NCBI RefSeq assembly: GCF_001652265.1
Contig: NZ_LWBS01000439.1
Coordinates: forward strand, 147,096 to 211,095
Reading direction: 5' to 3'
Origin: Rhizobium leguminosarum
GTDB taxonomy: Bacteria > Pseudomonadota > Alphaproteobacteria > Rhizobiales > Rhizobiaceae
DNA length: 64,000 nucleotides
The first letter of the stretch is position 1. Each line of letters opens with the position of its first letter. A model generated the notes under the pieces. The model was not told where the DNA came from and did no database searches. It worked only from the letters and a program-made list of their open reading frames with translations. The position numbers were made by a program, and so were the translations under genes. Shown piece after piece: positions 53,443 to 62,286 of the stretch.

Positions 53443-54284
53443 CAGTTTTCCCGTTTGATGCTGCTTTCATGCCAGCGATGAAGACTCAGCCAGGCGATGA
53501 AGGTGGTGAGGCCGAAGATCGCCACCCCAAGCATGGAGAGCATCAAGAGCGCCGCAAAGAGCCGCGGTATGTTCATCCGGTACTGCGCTTCCAGCAGGCG
53601 GAAGGCGAGACCGGAGCCGGCACCGGCAGAGCCCGCGGCAAATTCGGCGACGACGGCGGCGATCAGCGCAAGGCCGCCGCCGATGCGAAGACCGGTCATG
53701 AAATAGGGTTGGGCGGCAGGCAGTTTGAGAAAGAGCAGCGTCTGCCAGCGCGAGGCGCCGTAGAGCTCAAAGAGGTTGATCAGATTGTGGTCGACGCTCT
53801 TCAGGCCCTGGACCATATTCGAAAGGATCGGGAAAAAGGCGACGAGGAAGGCGCAGATCAGCAGCGCTACCTGCGTGGAGGGAGCGTAGATCAGGATCAG
53901 CGGCGAGATGGCGACGATCGGCGTTACCTGCAGGATGACGGCAAGGGGATAGAAGGCAAGCTCGACCCAGCGCGACTGCACGAGAAAGATCGCAAAACCG
54001 ACGCCGCCGACAAGCGCCAGCATCAATGAGATGAAGGTGATCTTGGTGGTGACCCAGAGGGCAGGGGCAAGCGTACCCCAATCCGTCACGAAGGCGTTTG
54101 CCACAGCGGCCGGTCCTGGCAGGATATAGGGCGGCACGCCGGACAGTTTCACATAGGCGTACCAGACGAGGATCATCAGGGCGATGACGAGGAAGGGGAT
54201 GGCGATACGCAGCGCAAGATCGCGGCGCCTTGCGCTTGCGGTACCCTTAACGAGCAGCGGCGATGTGTCTGTTTCGTCACTCAT
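53442..54284 (-). CDS. ABC transporter permease (SsuC/TauC/ThiX class)
   Basis: A 280-residue BPD_transp_1 permease of the nitrate/taurine class: LRIAIPFLVIALMILVWYAY first helix, the signature coupling loop ELYGASRWQTLLFLKLPAAQPY, then GLRIGGGLALIAAVVAEF. Start ATG 54284 (MSDETDTSPL) overlaps the ATPase stop TGA by one base. The permease forms a homodimer with the ATPase and the NMT1-type binding protein. Confidence 0.92.
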   Translation of the reverse strand: MSDETDTSPLLVKGTASARRRDLALRIAIPFLVIALMILVWYAYVKLSGVPPYILPGPAAVANAFVTDWGTLAPALWVTTKITFISLMLALVGGVGFAIFLVQSRWVELAFYPLAVILQVTPIVAISPLILIYAPSTQVALLICAFLVAFFPILSNMVQGLKSVDHNLINLFELYGASRWQTLLFLKLPAAQPYFMTGLRIGGGLALIAAVVAEFAAGSAGAGSGLAFRLLEAQYRMNIPRLFAALLMLSMLGVAIFGLTTFIAWLSLHRWHESSIKREN

Positions 54285-55123
54285 CAATGATCCCCTGCCG
54301 AATTGATCGCCCCGATCAGCGAATGCGATACCGTTTCGCAGGCCTTGCGGTATTCTTCCGAGGTGCGGTAGTGCGCGTCGCGTTCGAGGCTGGTGATCAG
54401 CGGGACGTCGGCATGCACGCGCCCGGGCCTTGCCTTCATCACGACGATGCGGTTCGAGAGATAGGCGGACTCGAAGACCGAATGCGTCACGAAAATCACC
54501 GTAATGCCGGTCGCCTTCCACAGCCGCAGCACGTCGTCGTTGAGCTTCTGGCGGGTGATCTCATCGAGCGCGGCGAAAGGCTCGTCCATCAGCAGCAGCT
54601 TCGGCTTCGTCACCAGCGCACGGGCGATCGAGACGCGCATCTTCATGCCGCCGGAAAGCTCGCGCGGATAGGCCTTGGCAAAATCCTGAAGGCCGACGGT
54701 GGTCAGCACTTCCATGATCTGATCATGCGCGGCTGCCTTCGAAACGCGCCTCAACCTCAGCGGCAGATGGACATTGTCGAACACGTTCTTCCAGGGCATC
54801 AACGTTGGCTCCTGGAAGACAAAGCCGATATCGCCCTCCGGCAGACCCCTGGAATTGATGCGCGAACTCGGCCAGTCGATCGTTCCCGAGGTGACATCGC
54901 CAAGACCGGCTATGATGCGCAGCGCCGTCGACTTGCCGCAGCCGGAAGGGCCGAGCAGGCTGACGAACTCGCCGCTTTCGACTGTCAGCGACATGTTCGA
55001 AAGGGCGGCAGTGCCGCTGGAAAAGACCTTCGAGACCGACTGCATGACAACAAGCGGCCGCTTGCGCGTCTCTTTCGGGGATACCGCCTGGGCGTGTGCT
55101 GGGAGCATTGCTGTCTCGTTCAT
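54284..55123 (-). CDS. ABC transporter ATP-binding protein (SsuB/TauB/ThiZ class)
   Basis: A 279-residue NBD: Walker A GPSGCGKST, Q-loop VFQEPTLMPWKNV, signature LSGGMKMRVSIARAL, Walker B LLLMDEPFAALDEITR, H-loop VTHSVFES. The MPW and DEPFAALD sequences are characteristic of the nitrate/taurine/thiamine-precursor class. It lies between the binding protein and permease genes. Confidence 0.93.
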   Translation of the reverse strand: MNETAMLPAHAQAVSPKETRKRPLVVMQSVSKVFSSGTAALSNMSLTVESGEFVSLLGPSGCGKSTALRIIAGLGDVTSGTIDWPSSRINSRGLPEGDIGFVFQEPTLMPWKNVFDNVHLPLRLRRVSKAAAHDQIMEVLTTVGLQDFAKAYPRELSGGMKMRVSIARALVTKPKLLLMDEPFAALDEITRQKLNDDVLRLWKATGITVIFVTHSVFESAYLSNRIVVMKARPGRVHADVPLITSLERDAHYRTSEEYRKACETVSHSLIGAINSAGDH

Positions 55124-55181
55124 GCGGGAGGATACGGCCCGCCACGTCCTTAATGGCGGACCAGGAAAGCCGTCGGTCGGA

Positions 55182-56198
55182 CTACTTCTTCAGTGCCACG
55201 CCGGTGCTCTTGCAGACGAACTTCGTCGTAAACGCTTTGGTGTAATCCGTCTCCGGCTTGAAGACCTTGATCGCCACCATCTCGTTGAAGAACGTCTTGT
55301 AGTGCGCATCGGTGATGCAGCCGATGCCCTTGTCGAGGCTGTCGCCGGATTCGATGATGCCATATTCCTTCATCTTGGCGATGGAGTAGGCGAGCTGGCC
55401 ATCCGTCATTTCAGGATTATCCTTCTTGATCAGTTCGTTCGCCTTGACGTTGTCGCCGTAGAGGTAGTTGTACCAGCCTTCGATCGAGGCATCGACGAAG
55501 CGCTGCACGACGTCGGGTTTGCCGTCGATCATTGTCTGCGTCGTCGTGATCATCGTCGAGTAGGGCGAATAGCCGTTGTCGGCGAGCAGGAAGACCTTCG
55601 GCTCGAAGCCTGCCTGCTTCTGGATCTCGTAGGGTTCGGAGGTCAGGTACCCCTGCTGAGCAGAGTCCTTGTCTGCAAGGAAGGGGGCGGGACTGAAGTT
55701 ATAGGGCTTGTACTGCTCGTCCTTGAAGCCTTTGAAGTTGGCCTTCATCCATTCGAAATAGGTGAGGTAGCCGTCCTTGCTGAGGAACAACGTTTTCAGC
55801 TTGGCGAGATCCTCGAATTTGTCGACGCCGTTATCCGGATGGGCGATCAGCACCTGCGGATCCTTTTGGAAGATCGCGGCGACATCGACCAGCGGAATGC
55901 CTTGTTCGACGGCGGATATCTCGCCCTGCGGGCCGCCCATGTAGAAATCGAGCTTGCCGGAGATCAGCGGCGCGCTGTTTGCAGCATTCGGGCCGCCCTG
56001 GACGATGGTGACGTCGAGGCCATATTTTGCATAGGTGCCGTCGGCGACGGCTTGGTAGAAGCCGCCATGTTCCGCCTGGGCAAGCCAGTTCGTCCCGTAG
56101 CTCACCTTGTCGAGGGCAAGCGCCGGCGAGGCGGCGGCAAGCATCGAGGCAAGGCCGAGGCAGGCCAGGAATTGCATCTTCGTCTGTGCTTTCAACAT
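55182..56198 (-). CDS. NMT1/THI5-like periplasmic binding protein
   Basis: A 338-residue SsuA/THI5-type binding protein: signal MLKAQTKMQFLACLGLASML to ASPALA, then SYGTNWLAQAEHGGFYQAVADGTYAKYGLDVTI, the diagnostic NMT1 start region, and GGPQGEISAVEQGIPLVDV. Members bind pyrimidines (ThiY), sulfonates, nitrate or other small anions. The NWLAQAEHGGFYQA motif is the ThiY/pyrimidine-type rather than the SsuA type (inference). ATG 56198 is preferred; the frame opens further upstream into the regulatory region. It is divergent from a LysR gene. Confidence 0.9.
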   Translation of the reverse strand: MLKAQTKMQFLACLGLASMLAAASPALALDKVSYGTNWLAQAEHGGFYQAVADGTYAKYGLDVTIVQGGPNAANSAPLISGKLDFYMGGPQGEISAVEQGIPLVDVAAIFQKDPQVLIAHPDNGVDKFEDLAKLKTLFLSKDGYLTYFEWMKANFKGFKDEQYKPYNFSPAPFLADKDSAQQGYLTSEPYEIQKQAGFEPKVFLLADNGYSPYSTMITTTQTMIDGKPDVVQRFVDASIEGWYNYLYGDNVKANELIKKDNPEMTDGQLAYSIAKMKEYGIIESGDSLDKGIGCITDAHYKTFFNEMVAIKVFKPETDYTKAFTTKFVCKSTGVALKK

Positions 56199-56284
56199 GG
56201 TTGGCAGTTCCCCTTCTGAGCGGAGGGAAGCCTTGCTCGGCCCCCTTTTGAGGGAATTTGAGCCATTGCCATGCGCTTTGAAAA

Positions 56285-56361
56285 GCATCAAAATTCGTGC
56301 GCATTGATGCCTTTTCGGCATCTCTGGGGAAGCTGAAGATAATTTGTGCGTCCTGCACAAA
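56285..56361. promoter_or_regulatory. LysR-type dyads in divergent promoter
   Basis: Two inverted repeats lie in the 183-bp region between the binding-protein gene and the LysR gene: GCATCA at 56285-56290 with TGATGC at 56305-56310 (14-nt spacer), and TTTGTGC at 56343-56349 with GCACAAA at 56355-56361 (5-nt spacer). The first pair has flanking AAAA/TTTT. Both are candidate LysR sites. Confidence 0.55.
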
Positions 56362-56381
56362 ATTTATGCATTGGAGAGATC

Positions 56382-57371
56382 ATGTTGCACTCCAGACGCC
56401 TTCTTTACATCAACGAGATCGCCCGTTGCGGTTCGATCCGCAAGGCGGCCGCGCGCCTCAACGTGGCGTCGTCGGCGGTCAACAGGCAGATTTTGGCGCT
56501 GGAGGAGGAGATCGGGGCGCCGCTTTTCGAGCGGCTGCCGCGTGGCCTGCGGTTGACGGCTGCCGGCGAACTCTGCATCGAGCATATTCGGGACGTGCTA
56601 AAGAATTACGAGCGCCTGGAGGGGCGCATCCGCAGCCTCAAGATGCAGCAGGCAGGCAAGGTGCGCATGGTGACGACCGTTGGGCTTGCCGCCGGGCCGC
56701 TGCCCGAAATCATCGCGCGCTTTCTTTCAGAGCATCCGCGCGTCTTCGTCCAGCTGCGTAACGATACCGGCGGCACGACGGCCAGCCCTGTTGTATCCGG
56801 CGAGGTGGATATCGGTCTGGGCTTCAACATCCCCGCCATGCCCGGCATCCGCACGCTCGGAAATTTCGATATCCCGATCGGTGTCGTGCTGCCGCCAGGG
56901 CATCAGTTGATCGGCCCTGGGCCGATCAACCTTGCCGATGTCACCCAGGAAAAACTGGTTCTGGCGCAGCCGGGCACCAGCCTGCGCGAGGTGATCAACC
57001 TTGCTTTTGCGCGCCTGCCCATCTCGGTCGAGCCGGTGCTGGAAACCAATGCATCGGAGATGCTGAAACAGCTCGTCAAATGCGGCACGGGGCTGACGCT
57101 GCTCAATCCGCTCGACGTCATCACCGAATGCCGGCGCGGTGAACTCGTCTTCCGGCCGATCGCTGAGCCGCATGCGCGTTACCAGCAGATGAAGCTGTTT
57201 GCCCGCGCCCGCGCGCCCCTCGACGCGGCCACCAGCCTTTTCGTCGAATATCTGCTCGCCGAACTGCTCGGCTTGGTGCAGGAGTTACAGGCCAAGGGTC
57301 ATATCCCACCGGATGTGAAACCCGCGGCTGAGCCTATTTCACATAGAGATTCGAAAGCGGATAGGCCTTGA
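56382..57371 (+). CDS. LysR-family transcriptional regulator
   Basis: A 329-residue LysR regulator starting MLHSRRLLYINEIARCGSIR, with recognition helix VASSAVNRQILALEEEIGAPLFERL and a CysB-like substrate domain. ATG 56382 follows GGAGA by 5 nt; an in-frame ATG at 56346 is less likely. It is divergent from the importer, and the two dyads between suggest control of that operon. Its 3' end overlaps the convergent creatininase-family gene by 38 nt. Confidence 0.92.
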   Translation: MLHSRRLLYINEIARCGSIRKAAARLNVASSAVNRQILALEEEIGAPLFERLPRGLRLTAAGELCIEHIRDVLKNYERLEGRIRSLKMQQAGKVRMVTTVGLAAGPLPEIIARFLSEHPRVFVQLRNDTGGTTASPVVSGEVDIGLGFNIPAMPGIRTLGNFDIPIGVVLPPGHQLIGPGPINLADVTQEKLVLAQPGTSLREVINLAFARLPISVEPVLETNASEMLKQLVKCGTGLTLLNPLDVITECRRGELVFRPIAEPHARYQQMKLFARARAPLDAATSLFVEYLLAELLGLVQELQAKGHIPPDVKPAAEPISHRDSKADRP

Positions 57372-58131
57372 GATCCTGGAGCAGCTCGACGAACCCCTTG
57401 ACCTGATGGCGGCAGATCGCCTCGCCCTTTTCGGCTGTGGCGATCGAGGCATTGCCGACCACGCCGAAGGGATTGAGGTCATGCGCGATCCAGGCCAGCG
57501 AATGCGGCGGCAGAGGCTGAAGAAATTTGGACTGCTCCCGCATCCATTCGGCCTTCGAGGCAAAGTTTTGGGCCTTGTCCATGCGCACCAGTTCGGGGCG
57601 GAAGTGCAGCATCAATGACGTCTCGACATCGCCGCCGTGGATGCCGTATTTGCTCTCGTGGTCGCTGACCATGCCTTCCGGATGGCCGAAACGGCCCCAT
57701 TGCGTGGAGACCACCGCCATTTGATGGCGCACGCGCAGTTCGCGCGCGACGATGCTCATGATGTCGACATTGCCGCCGTGGGAGTTGACGATCACCATCT
57801 TCCGCAGCCCGGCTTCGGCAACCTTTGCGCCAATCGCCGTCCAGACGGGGATGAGCAGCTCGGCACTGAGCGACAGCGTGCCAGGGCCGTAGATGTGTTC
57901 GTTGGCCTTGCCGATCTCCTGTGTCGGAAGGACCAGGATGTCCAGATCCTCCGGCCGCTGCCTCCTCAGTTCCGCCAGCATGCCGGTCGCGATCGCGACA
58001 TCCGTTGCGATCGGCAGATGCGGGCCGTGCTGTTCCGTCGAGGCAATGGGCAGAACGGCAATCGTGGTCTCGGGGGAGAGGCCGGCAAAATCATATGTGT
58101 TGAGCTCGTTCCAGTAAAACGGCGTGGGCAT
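57334..58131 (-). CDS. Creatininase-family amidohydrolase
   Basis: A 265-residue protein of the creatininase/MftE/ArfB fold: metal-binding STEQHGPHLPIATDVAIATG, NSHGGNVDIMSIVARELR, GIHGGDVETSLMLHFRPELV. The family includes creatinine amidohydrolase and FAPy-type deformylases. ATG 58131 has AAGGGA upstream; the frame continues to 58200 without that site. It faces the LysR gene and is transcribed on its own. With the cytosine-deaminase-like enzyme and ThiXYZ-like importer it suggests a small heterocycle (creatinine or a thiamine-derived pyrimidine) as substrate. Confidence 0.88.
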   Translation of the reverse strand: MPTPFYWNELNTYDFAGLSPETTIAVLPIASTEQHGPHLPIATDVAIATGMLAELRRQRPEDLDILVLPTQEIGKANEHIYGPGTLSLSAELLIPVWTAIGAKVAEAGLRKMVIVNSHGGNVDIMSIVARELRVRHQMAVVSTQWGRFGHPEGMVSDHESKYGIHGGDVETSLMLHFRPELVRMDKAQNFASKAEWMREQSKFLQPLPPHSLAWIAHDLNPFGVVGNASIATAEKGEAICRHQVKGFVELLQDLKAYPLSNLYVK

Positions 58132-58281
58132 GCGGTCATCCCTTTTCGTCACCTGCTTCGATAGGGAGTAGGGAATAAAGATAAGCCGGAAAAGCATCAT
58201 TTTTTGCGCATGGTGCTGCTTTTTTTCGCGCGCATCGGCGGGCGTTACTCCGCTGGCGCTTCCGCGTCCAAGGCAACTTCG

Positions 58282-58310
58282 TTGAAGTTGTGGCTCGCGG
58301 CATCTTATGA
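58282..58310 (+). promoter_or_regulatory. Candidate promoter of paoABC
   Basis: TTGAAG at 58282-58287 and TTATGA at 58305-58310 are separated by exactly 17 bases, 136 nt before the paoA start. It is the best -35/-10-like pair in the 315-bp gap 58132-58446, which otherwise holds nothing notable. Confidence 0.35.
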
Positions 58311-58446
58311 CCGCGGCTCGGGGAATTCATGAGCCAGATCGATAACCGTATGCAACGGAAGGGGTCTAATCAGGAGGCGGAGTTGCACTACCTGAGCAGA
58401 CGGCGTTGACGCGCGCCCATGTCCAACGAGCAAGGTGGAACAGTTC

Positions 58447-59082
58447 ATGCCAAGCCAGACACAACTGGAACTTTCCCGTCGAGATCTACTTATCTCGTCG
58501 GCCGCAACGATTGCGGTAACCGGAGCCGTCGCTCCCGCGGCGGCACAGTCCCCAGGAAATGAAATGGCCTATACATCGAAAGTTTCTTTCGCGGTTAACG
58601 GCGAGAACCGCGATCTCGAGGTCGACAACAGAACGTCGCTGCTCGACGCACTGCGCGAGCACCTGCATCTCACAGGCACGAAAAAGGGATGCGACCACGG
58701 CCAATGCGGCGCATGCACCGTCATGGTCGACGGCCACCGCATCAACTCCTGCCTGACACTGGCAGTCATGCACGAAGGCGATCAAATCACCACGATCGAA
58801 GGCCTCGGCCAGCCTGGAAACCTTCATCCGATGCAGACGGCCTTCGTCAAGCATGACGGCTTCCAGTGCGGCTACTGCACGCCGGGACAGATCTGTTCCT
58901 CCGTGGCGGTGCTCGAAGAGATCAGGGCGAACATACCGAGCCACGTCACCGGCGATCTTACGGCTGAGGCGGCTGTTACTCTGGCCGAGATCCGCGAACG
59001 CATGAGCGGCAATATCTGTCGATGCGGCGCCTATTCCAACATTATCGATGCCATCTCGGAAGTCGCGGGGATAAAAGCATGA
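58447..59082 (+). CDS. paoA: Periplasmic aldehyde oxidoreductase, [2Fe-2S] subunit
   Basis: A 211-residue subunit with a Tat leader ([20 protein letters not shown], cleaved after AAA/AQS) and both ferredoxin-type cluster motifs: [15 protein letters not shown] (plant type) and CGYCTPG...CRC for the second [2Fe-2S]. The match is to PaoA/YagT, the only subunit carrying the signal; the complex is exported as a folded trimer. ATG 58447 is chosen because GGTGGA lies 7 nt upstream; GTG 58435 is an alternative. It overlaps paoB by 4 nt. Confidence 0.93.
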   Translation: MPSQTQLELSRRDLLISSAATIAVTGAVAPAAAQSPGNEMAYTSKVSFAVNGENRDLEVDNRTSLLDALREHLHLTGTKKGCDHGQCGACTVMVDGHRINSCLTLAVMHEGDQITTIEGLGQPGNLHPMQTAFVKHDGFQCGYCTPGQICSSVAVLEEIRANIPSHVTGDLTAEAAVTLAEIRERMSGNICRCGAYSNIIDAISEVAGIKA

Positions 59083-60029
59083 GAGCCTTCACCTATGAAC
59101 GTGCCTCATCCGTCGAGGCCGCGGCCGAGGCGGCAGCCTCCAATCCTGAAACCAAGTTCATCGCCGGCGGCACCAATCTCCTCGACCTGATGAAGCTCGA
59201 GATCGAGACACCGGCGCATCTGATCGACGTCAACGGTCTCGGCCTCGACAAGATCGAATCCACGCCAGAGGGTGGGTTGCGCATCGGCGCGTTGGTTCGC
59301 AACACCGATCTTGCAGCTCACGAAACTGTTCGCCGCGACTACGGCCTGCTTTCCAGGGCGCTTGTCGCGGGCGCCTCCGGGCAACTGCGCAACAAAGCGA
59401 CGACGGCCGGCAACCTTCTGCAGCGCACGCGCTGTCCTTATTTCTATGACCCGAACCAGCCGTGCAACAAGCGGCAGCCGGGCAGCGGCTGTTCCGCCAT
59501 CGGCGGCTTCAGTCGCCAGCATGCAGTGGTCGGGGTAAGCGACAGCTGCATCGCCACTCATCCGAGTGACATGGCCATCGCGATGCGGGCACTCGATGCC
59601 GCCGTAGAGACGGTCAAGGCCGACGGCAGTCGTCGCTCGATTGCGATTGCCGACCTTCACCGATTGCCCGGCGGCACGCCCCATTTGGAGACCGTTCTCG
59701 AGCGCGGTGAGTTCATCACGGCGGTCCTGCTGCCGCCCCCGATCGGCGGCAAGCACATCTATCGTAAAGTCCGGGACCGCGCCTCCTATGCCTTCGCACT
59801 CGTCTCGGTCGGAGCCGTGATCCAGCCGGACGGTACAGGACGTGTCGCCGTTGGCGGCATCGCCCATAAGCCGTGGCGCATCGAGGCAGCCGAAGCCGAG
59901 CTGCCGAAGGGCGCGCGGGCGGCGGCGGGCGTCCTTCTTGCCCACGCCCATCCGACCGAACAGAACCGTTTCAAGGTCGATCTGGTCGAGCGCACGCTCG
60001 GCGCGGTCATTGCCGAAGCAAGGGGTTGA
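59079..60029 (+). CDS. paoB: Aldehyde oxidoreductase, FAD-binding subunit
   Basis: A 316-residue FAD_binding_5 subunit ([45 protein letters not shown]). Four cysteines at about 119, 129, 138 and 157 within [20 protein letters not shown] and [13 protein letters not shown] match the extra [4Fe-4S] insertion found in PaoB but not in typical XDH FAD subunits. The start ATG (59079) lies inside the end of paoA. It transfers electrons from the Mo site to the acceptor. Confidence 0.92.
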   Translation: MRAFTYERASSVEAAAEAAASNPETKFIAGGTNLLDLMKLEIETPAHLIDVNGLGLDKIESTPEGGLRIGALVRNTDLAAHETVRRDYGLLSRALVAGASGQLRNKATTAGNLLQRTRCPYFYDPNQPCNKRQPGSGCSAIGGFSRQHAVVGVSDSCIATHPSDMAIAMRALDAAVETVKADGSRRSIAIADLHRLPGGTPHLETVLERGEFITAVLLPPPIGGKHIYRKVRDRASYAFALVSVGAVIQPDGTGRVAVGGIAHKPWRIEAAEAELPKGARAAAGVLLAHAHPTEQNRFKVDLVERTLGAVIAEARG

Positions 60030-60032
60030 GCC

Positions 60033-62231
60033 ATGCAGTTCGATACGCCAGCGACAACCAACCCGATCGACAATCTGAAGGTCGTCGGTCAACCGATCCA
60101 CCGCATCGACGGCCAGCTCAAGACGACCGGCCGGGCGATGTACGCCTATGAGTGGCACGATCCGAACATGCGCTACGCCTATGGTTATCCCGTCGGCGCG
60201 GCCATCGCCAAGGGCCGCATCAAATCCATGGACGTTTCCGCCGCCAAGAGGGCTCCCGGTGTCCTCGCCGTCGTGACGACGCTCGACGTCGGAGAGCGGA
60301 AAAAGGGCAAGTTCAACACCGCCAAGCTTTTCGGTGGCGACGAGATTCAGCACTATCACCAGGCAATCGCGGTCGTCGTCGCCGAGACCTTCGAGCAGGC
60401 GCGCGCTGCAGCCGCTCTGGTCAAGGTCGACTATACCGAAGAAAAAGGTGCGTTCGACCTCGGCCAGGCGAAAGATTCGGCCGTCAAGCCGGATGAATCG
60501 CAGCAGCCCGATACTGCGACCGGCAATTTCGAGGCTGCCTTCACGTCGGCTCCCGTTACTCTAGACGCAACTTACACGACGCCCGACCAGTCGCATGCGA
60601 TGATGGAGCCGCACGCATCGATCGCAGCCTGGAACGGCGACGAGGTGACCGTCTGGACCTCCAGCCAGATGATCGACTGGTGGCGTTCCGACCTTGCGAC
60701 GACGCTCGATATCGACAAGGAGAAGATCCACCTCATGTCGCCCTTCATCGGCGGCGGCTTCGGTGGGAAGCTGTTCCTGCGGGCCGACGCCGTGCTGGCC
60801 GTTGTCGGCGCACAAGCGGTAAAGCGGCCCGTCAAGGTCGCCTTGCCGCGACCCCTCCTGATAAACAACACGACCCACCGGCCGGCGACGATCCAGCGGA
60901 TCCGCATTGGAACCGAGCGTGACGGCAAGATAACCGCCATTGCCCACGAAAGCTGGTCCGGGGATCTTCCGGGCGGCGGACTGGAGACCGCCGTCAACCA
61001 GACGCGTCTTCTCTATGCGGGTGCAAACCGGATGACCGCGATGCGTCTTGCGACGCTTCATCTCCCGGAGGGCAATGCCATGCGCGCTCCGGGCGAAGCC
61101 CCCGGACTGATGGCGCTCGAAATCGCCATCGACGAGATTGCCGAAAAAGTTGGGATCGATCCTGTGCAGTTTCGGATCGTCAACGACACGCAGGTCGATC
61201 CGGAGAAGCCGGAGCGGCCTTTTTCCCAGCGCAATCTCGTCGGCTGCCTGACGCTCGGTGCGGAGCGGTTTGGCTGGCGTGAAAGGGGAAGGCCGGGTTC
61301 CAGGCGCGACGGCAGCTGGCTGGTCGGCATGGGTGTCGCCGCTGCCTTCCGCAACAACCTCGTCCTTCCCTCCGGAGCCCGGGTAAAACTCGACCGGGAA
61401 GGCGTCGTGACGGTCGAAACCGACATGACCGACATCGGGACGGGCAGCTACACGATCATCGCCCAGACCGCCGCCGAGATGATGGGGGTCGCGATCGACA
61501 AGGTCGCCGTCCAACTCGGCGACTCGCGTTTTCCGGTTTCTGCGGGTTCCGGCGGACAGTTCGGTGCGAACTCTTCCACGTCTGGCGTCTACGCAGCCTG
61601 TGTCAAGCTGCGTGAGGCCATTGCCAAGAAGCTCGGCTTCAACTCCGAAGACATCGTCTTCGAGAATGGCGAGGTCCGCTCGGGCAATCGTTCGGTGCCT
61701 CTTGCCGAAGCCGCCGGTCCGGATGGTCTTGTCGGCGAGGACACCATCAAGTGGGGCGAGCTCACCGAGACGCATCAGCAATCGACATTCGGCGCGCACT
61801 TCGTGGAGGTTGGCGTCGACATTGCCACGGGAGAAAGCCGCATTCGCAGGATGCTCGCAGTCTGCGCGGCAGGTCGGATCCTCAACCCGATCACCGCCCG
61901 CAGCCAGGTCATCGGCGCAATGACGATGGGGGCGGGCGGCGCACTGTCTGAGGAATTGGCGGTTGACACCCGCCGCGGCTTCTTCGCCAACCACGATCTC
62001 GCCAGCTACGAAGTGGCGGTGCATGCCGACATTCCACACCAAGAGGTAATCTTCATGGACGAGACCGATCCGATGTCCTCGCCAATGAAGGCGAAGGGCG
62101 TCGGCGAGCTTGGCCTTTGCGGCGTCGCGGCAGCAATCGCCAACGCCGTATACAACGCGACCGGCGTCAGGGTTCGTCACTATCCGCTGACGCTTGACAA
62201 GCTGATCGGCGGCTTGCCGGACGTGGCCTGA
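60033..62231 (+). CDS. paoC: Aldehyde oxidoreductase, molybdenum-binding subunit
   Basis: A 732-residue XDH-family large subunit: FIGGGFGGKLFLRADA, MRAPGEAPGLMALEIAIDEIAE (with Ala/Pro-Gly-Glu substrate loop) and the catalytic glutamate at about residue 692 in KAKGVGELGLCG. It oxidises aldehydes to acids using water as oxygen donor and molybdopterin-cytosine dinucleotide as cofactor. It starts 3 nt after paoB. Aromatic or other aldehydes are the usual substrates of PaoABC. Confidence 0.93.
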   Translation: MQFDTPATTNPIDNLKVVGQPIHRIDGQLKTTGRAMYAYEWHDPNMRYAYGYPVGAAIAKGRIKSMDVSAAKRAPGVLAVVTTLDVGERKKGKFNTAKLFGGDEIQHYHQAIAVVVAETFEQARAAAALVKVDYTEEKGAFDLGQAKDSAVKPDESQQPDTATGNFEAAFTSAPVTLDATYTTPDQSHAMMEPHASIAAWNGDEVTVWTSSQMIDWWRSDLATTLDIDKEKIHLMSPFIGGGFGGKLFLRADAVLAVVGAQAVKRPVKVALPRPLLINNTTHRPATIQRIRIGTERDGKITAIAHESWSGDLPGGGLETAVNQTRLLYAGANRMTAMRLATLHLPEGNAMRAPGEAPGLMALEIAIDEIAEKVGIDPVQFRIVNDTQVDPEKPERPFSQRNLVGCLTLGAERFGWRERGRPGSRRDGSWLVGMGVAAAFRNNLVLPSGARVKLDREGVVTVETDMTDIGTGSYTIIAQTAAEMMGVAIDKVAVQLGDSRFPVSAGSGGQFGANSSTSGVYAACVKLREAIAKKLGFNSEDIVFENGEVRSGNRSVPLAEAAGPDGLVGEDTIKWGELTETHQQSTFGAHFVEVGVDIATGESRIRRMLAVCAAGRILNPITARSQVIGAMTMGAGGALSEELAVDTRRGFFANHDLASYEVAVHADIPHQEVIFMDETDPMSSPMKAKGVGELGLCGVAAAIANAVYNATGVRVRHYPLTLDKLIGGLPDVA

Positions 62232-62239
62232 TGATGTCG

Positions 62240-62266
62240 ACGGCGGTCCGAAAGCCGGACCGCCGT
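62240..62266 (+). terminator. Stem-loop between paoC and paoD/xdhC
   Basis: An 11-bp perfect stem: ACGGCGGTCCG at 62240-62250 and CGGACCGCCGT at 62256-62266, with loop AAAGC, followed by TAATT. It begins 9 nt after the paoC stop and would end or reduce readthrough into the maturation genes. Confidence 0.6.
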
Positions 62267-62286
62267 TAATTCCTGTAGGATTTCCC

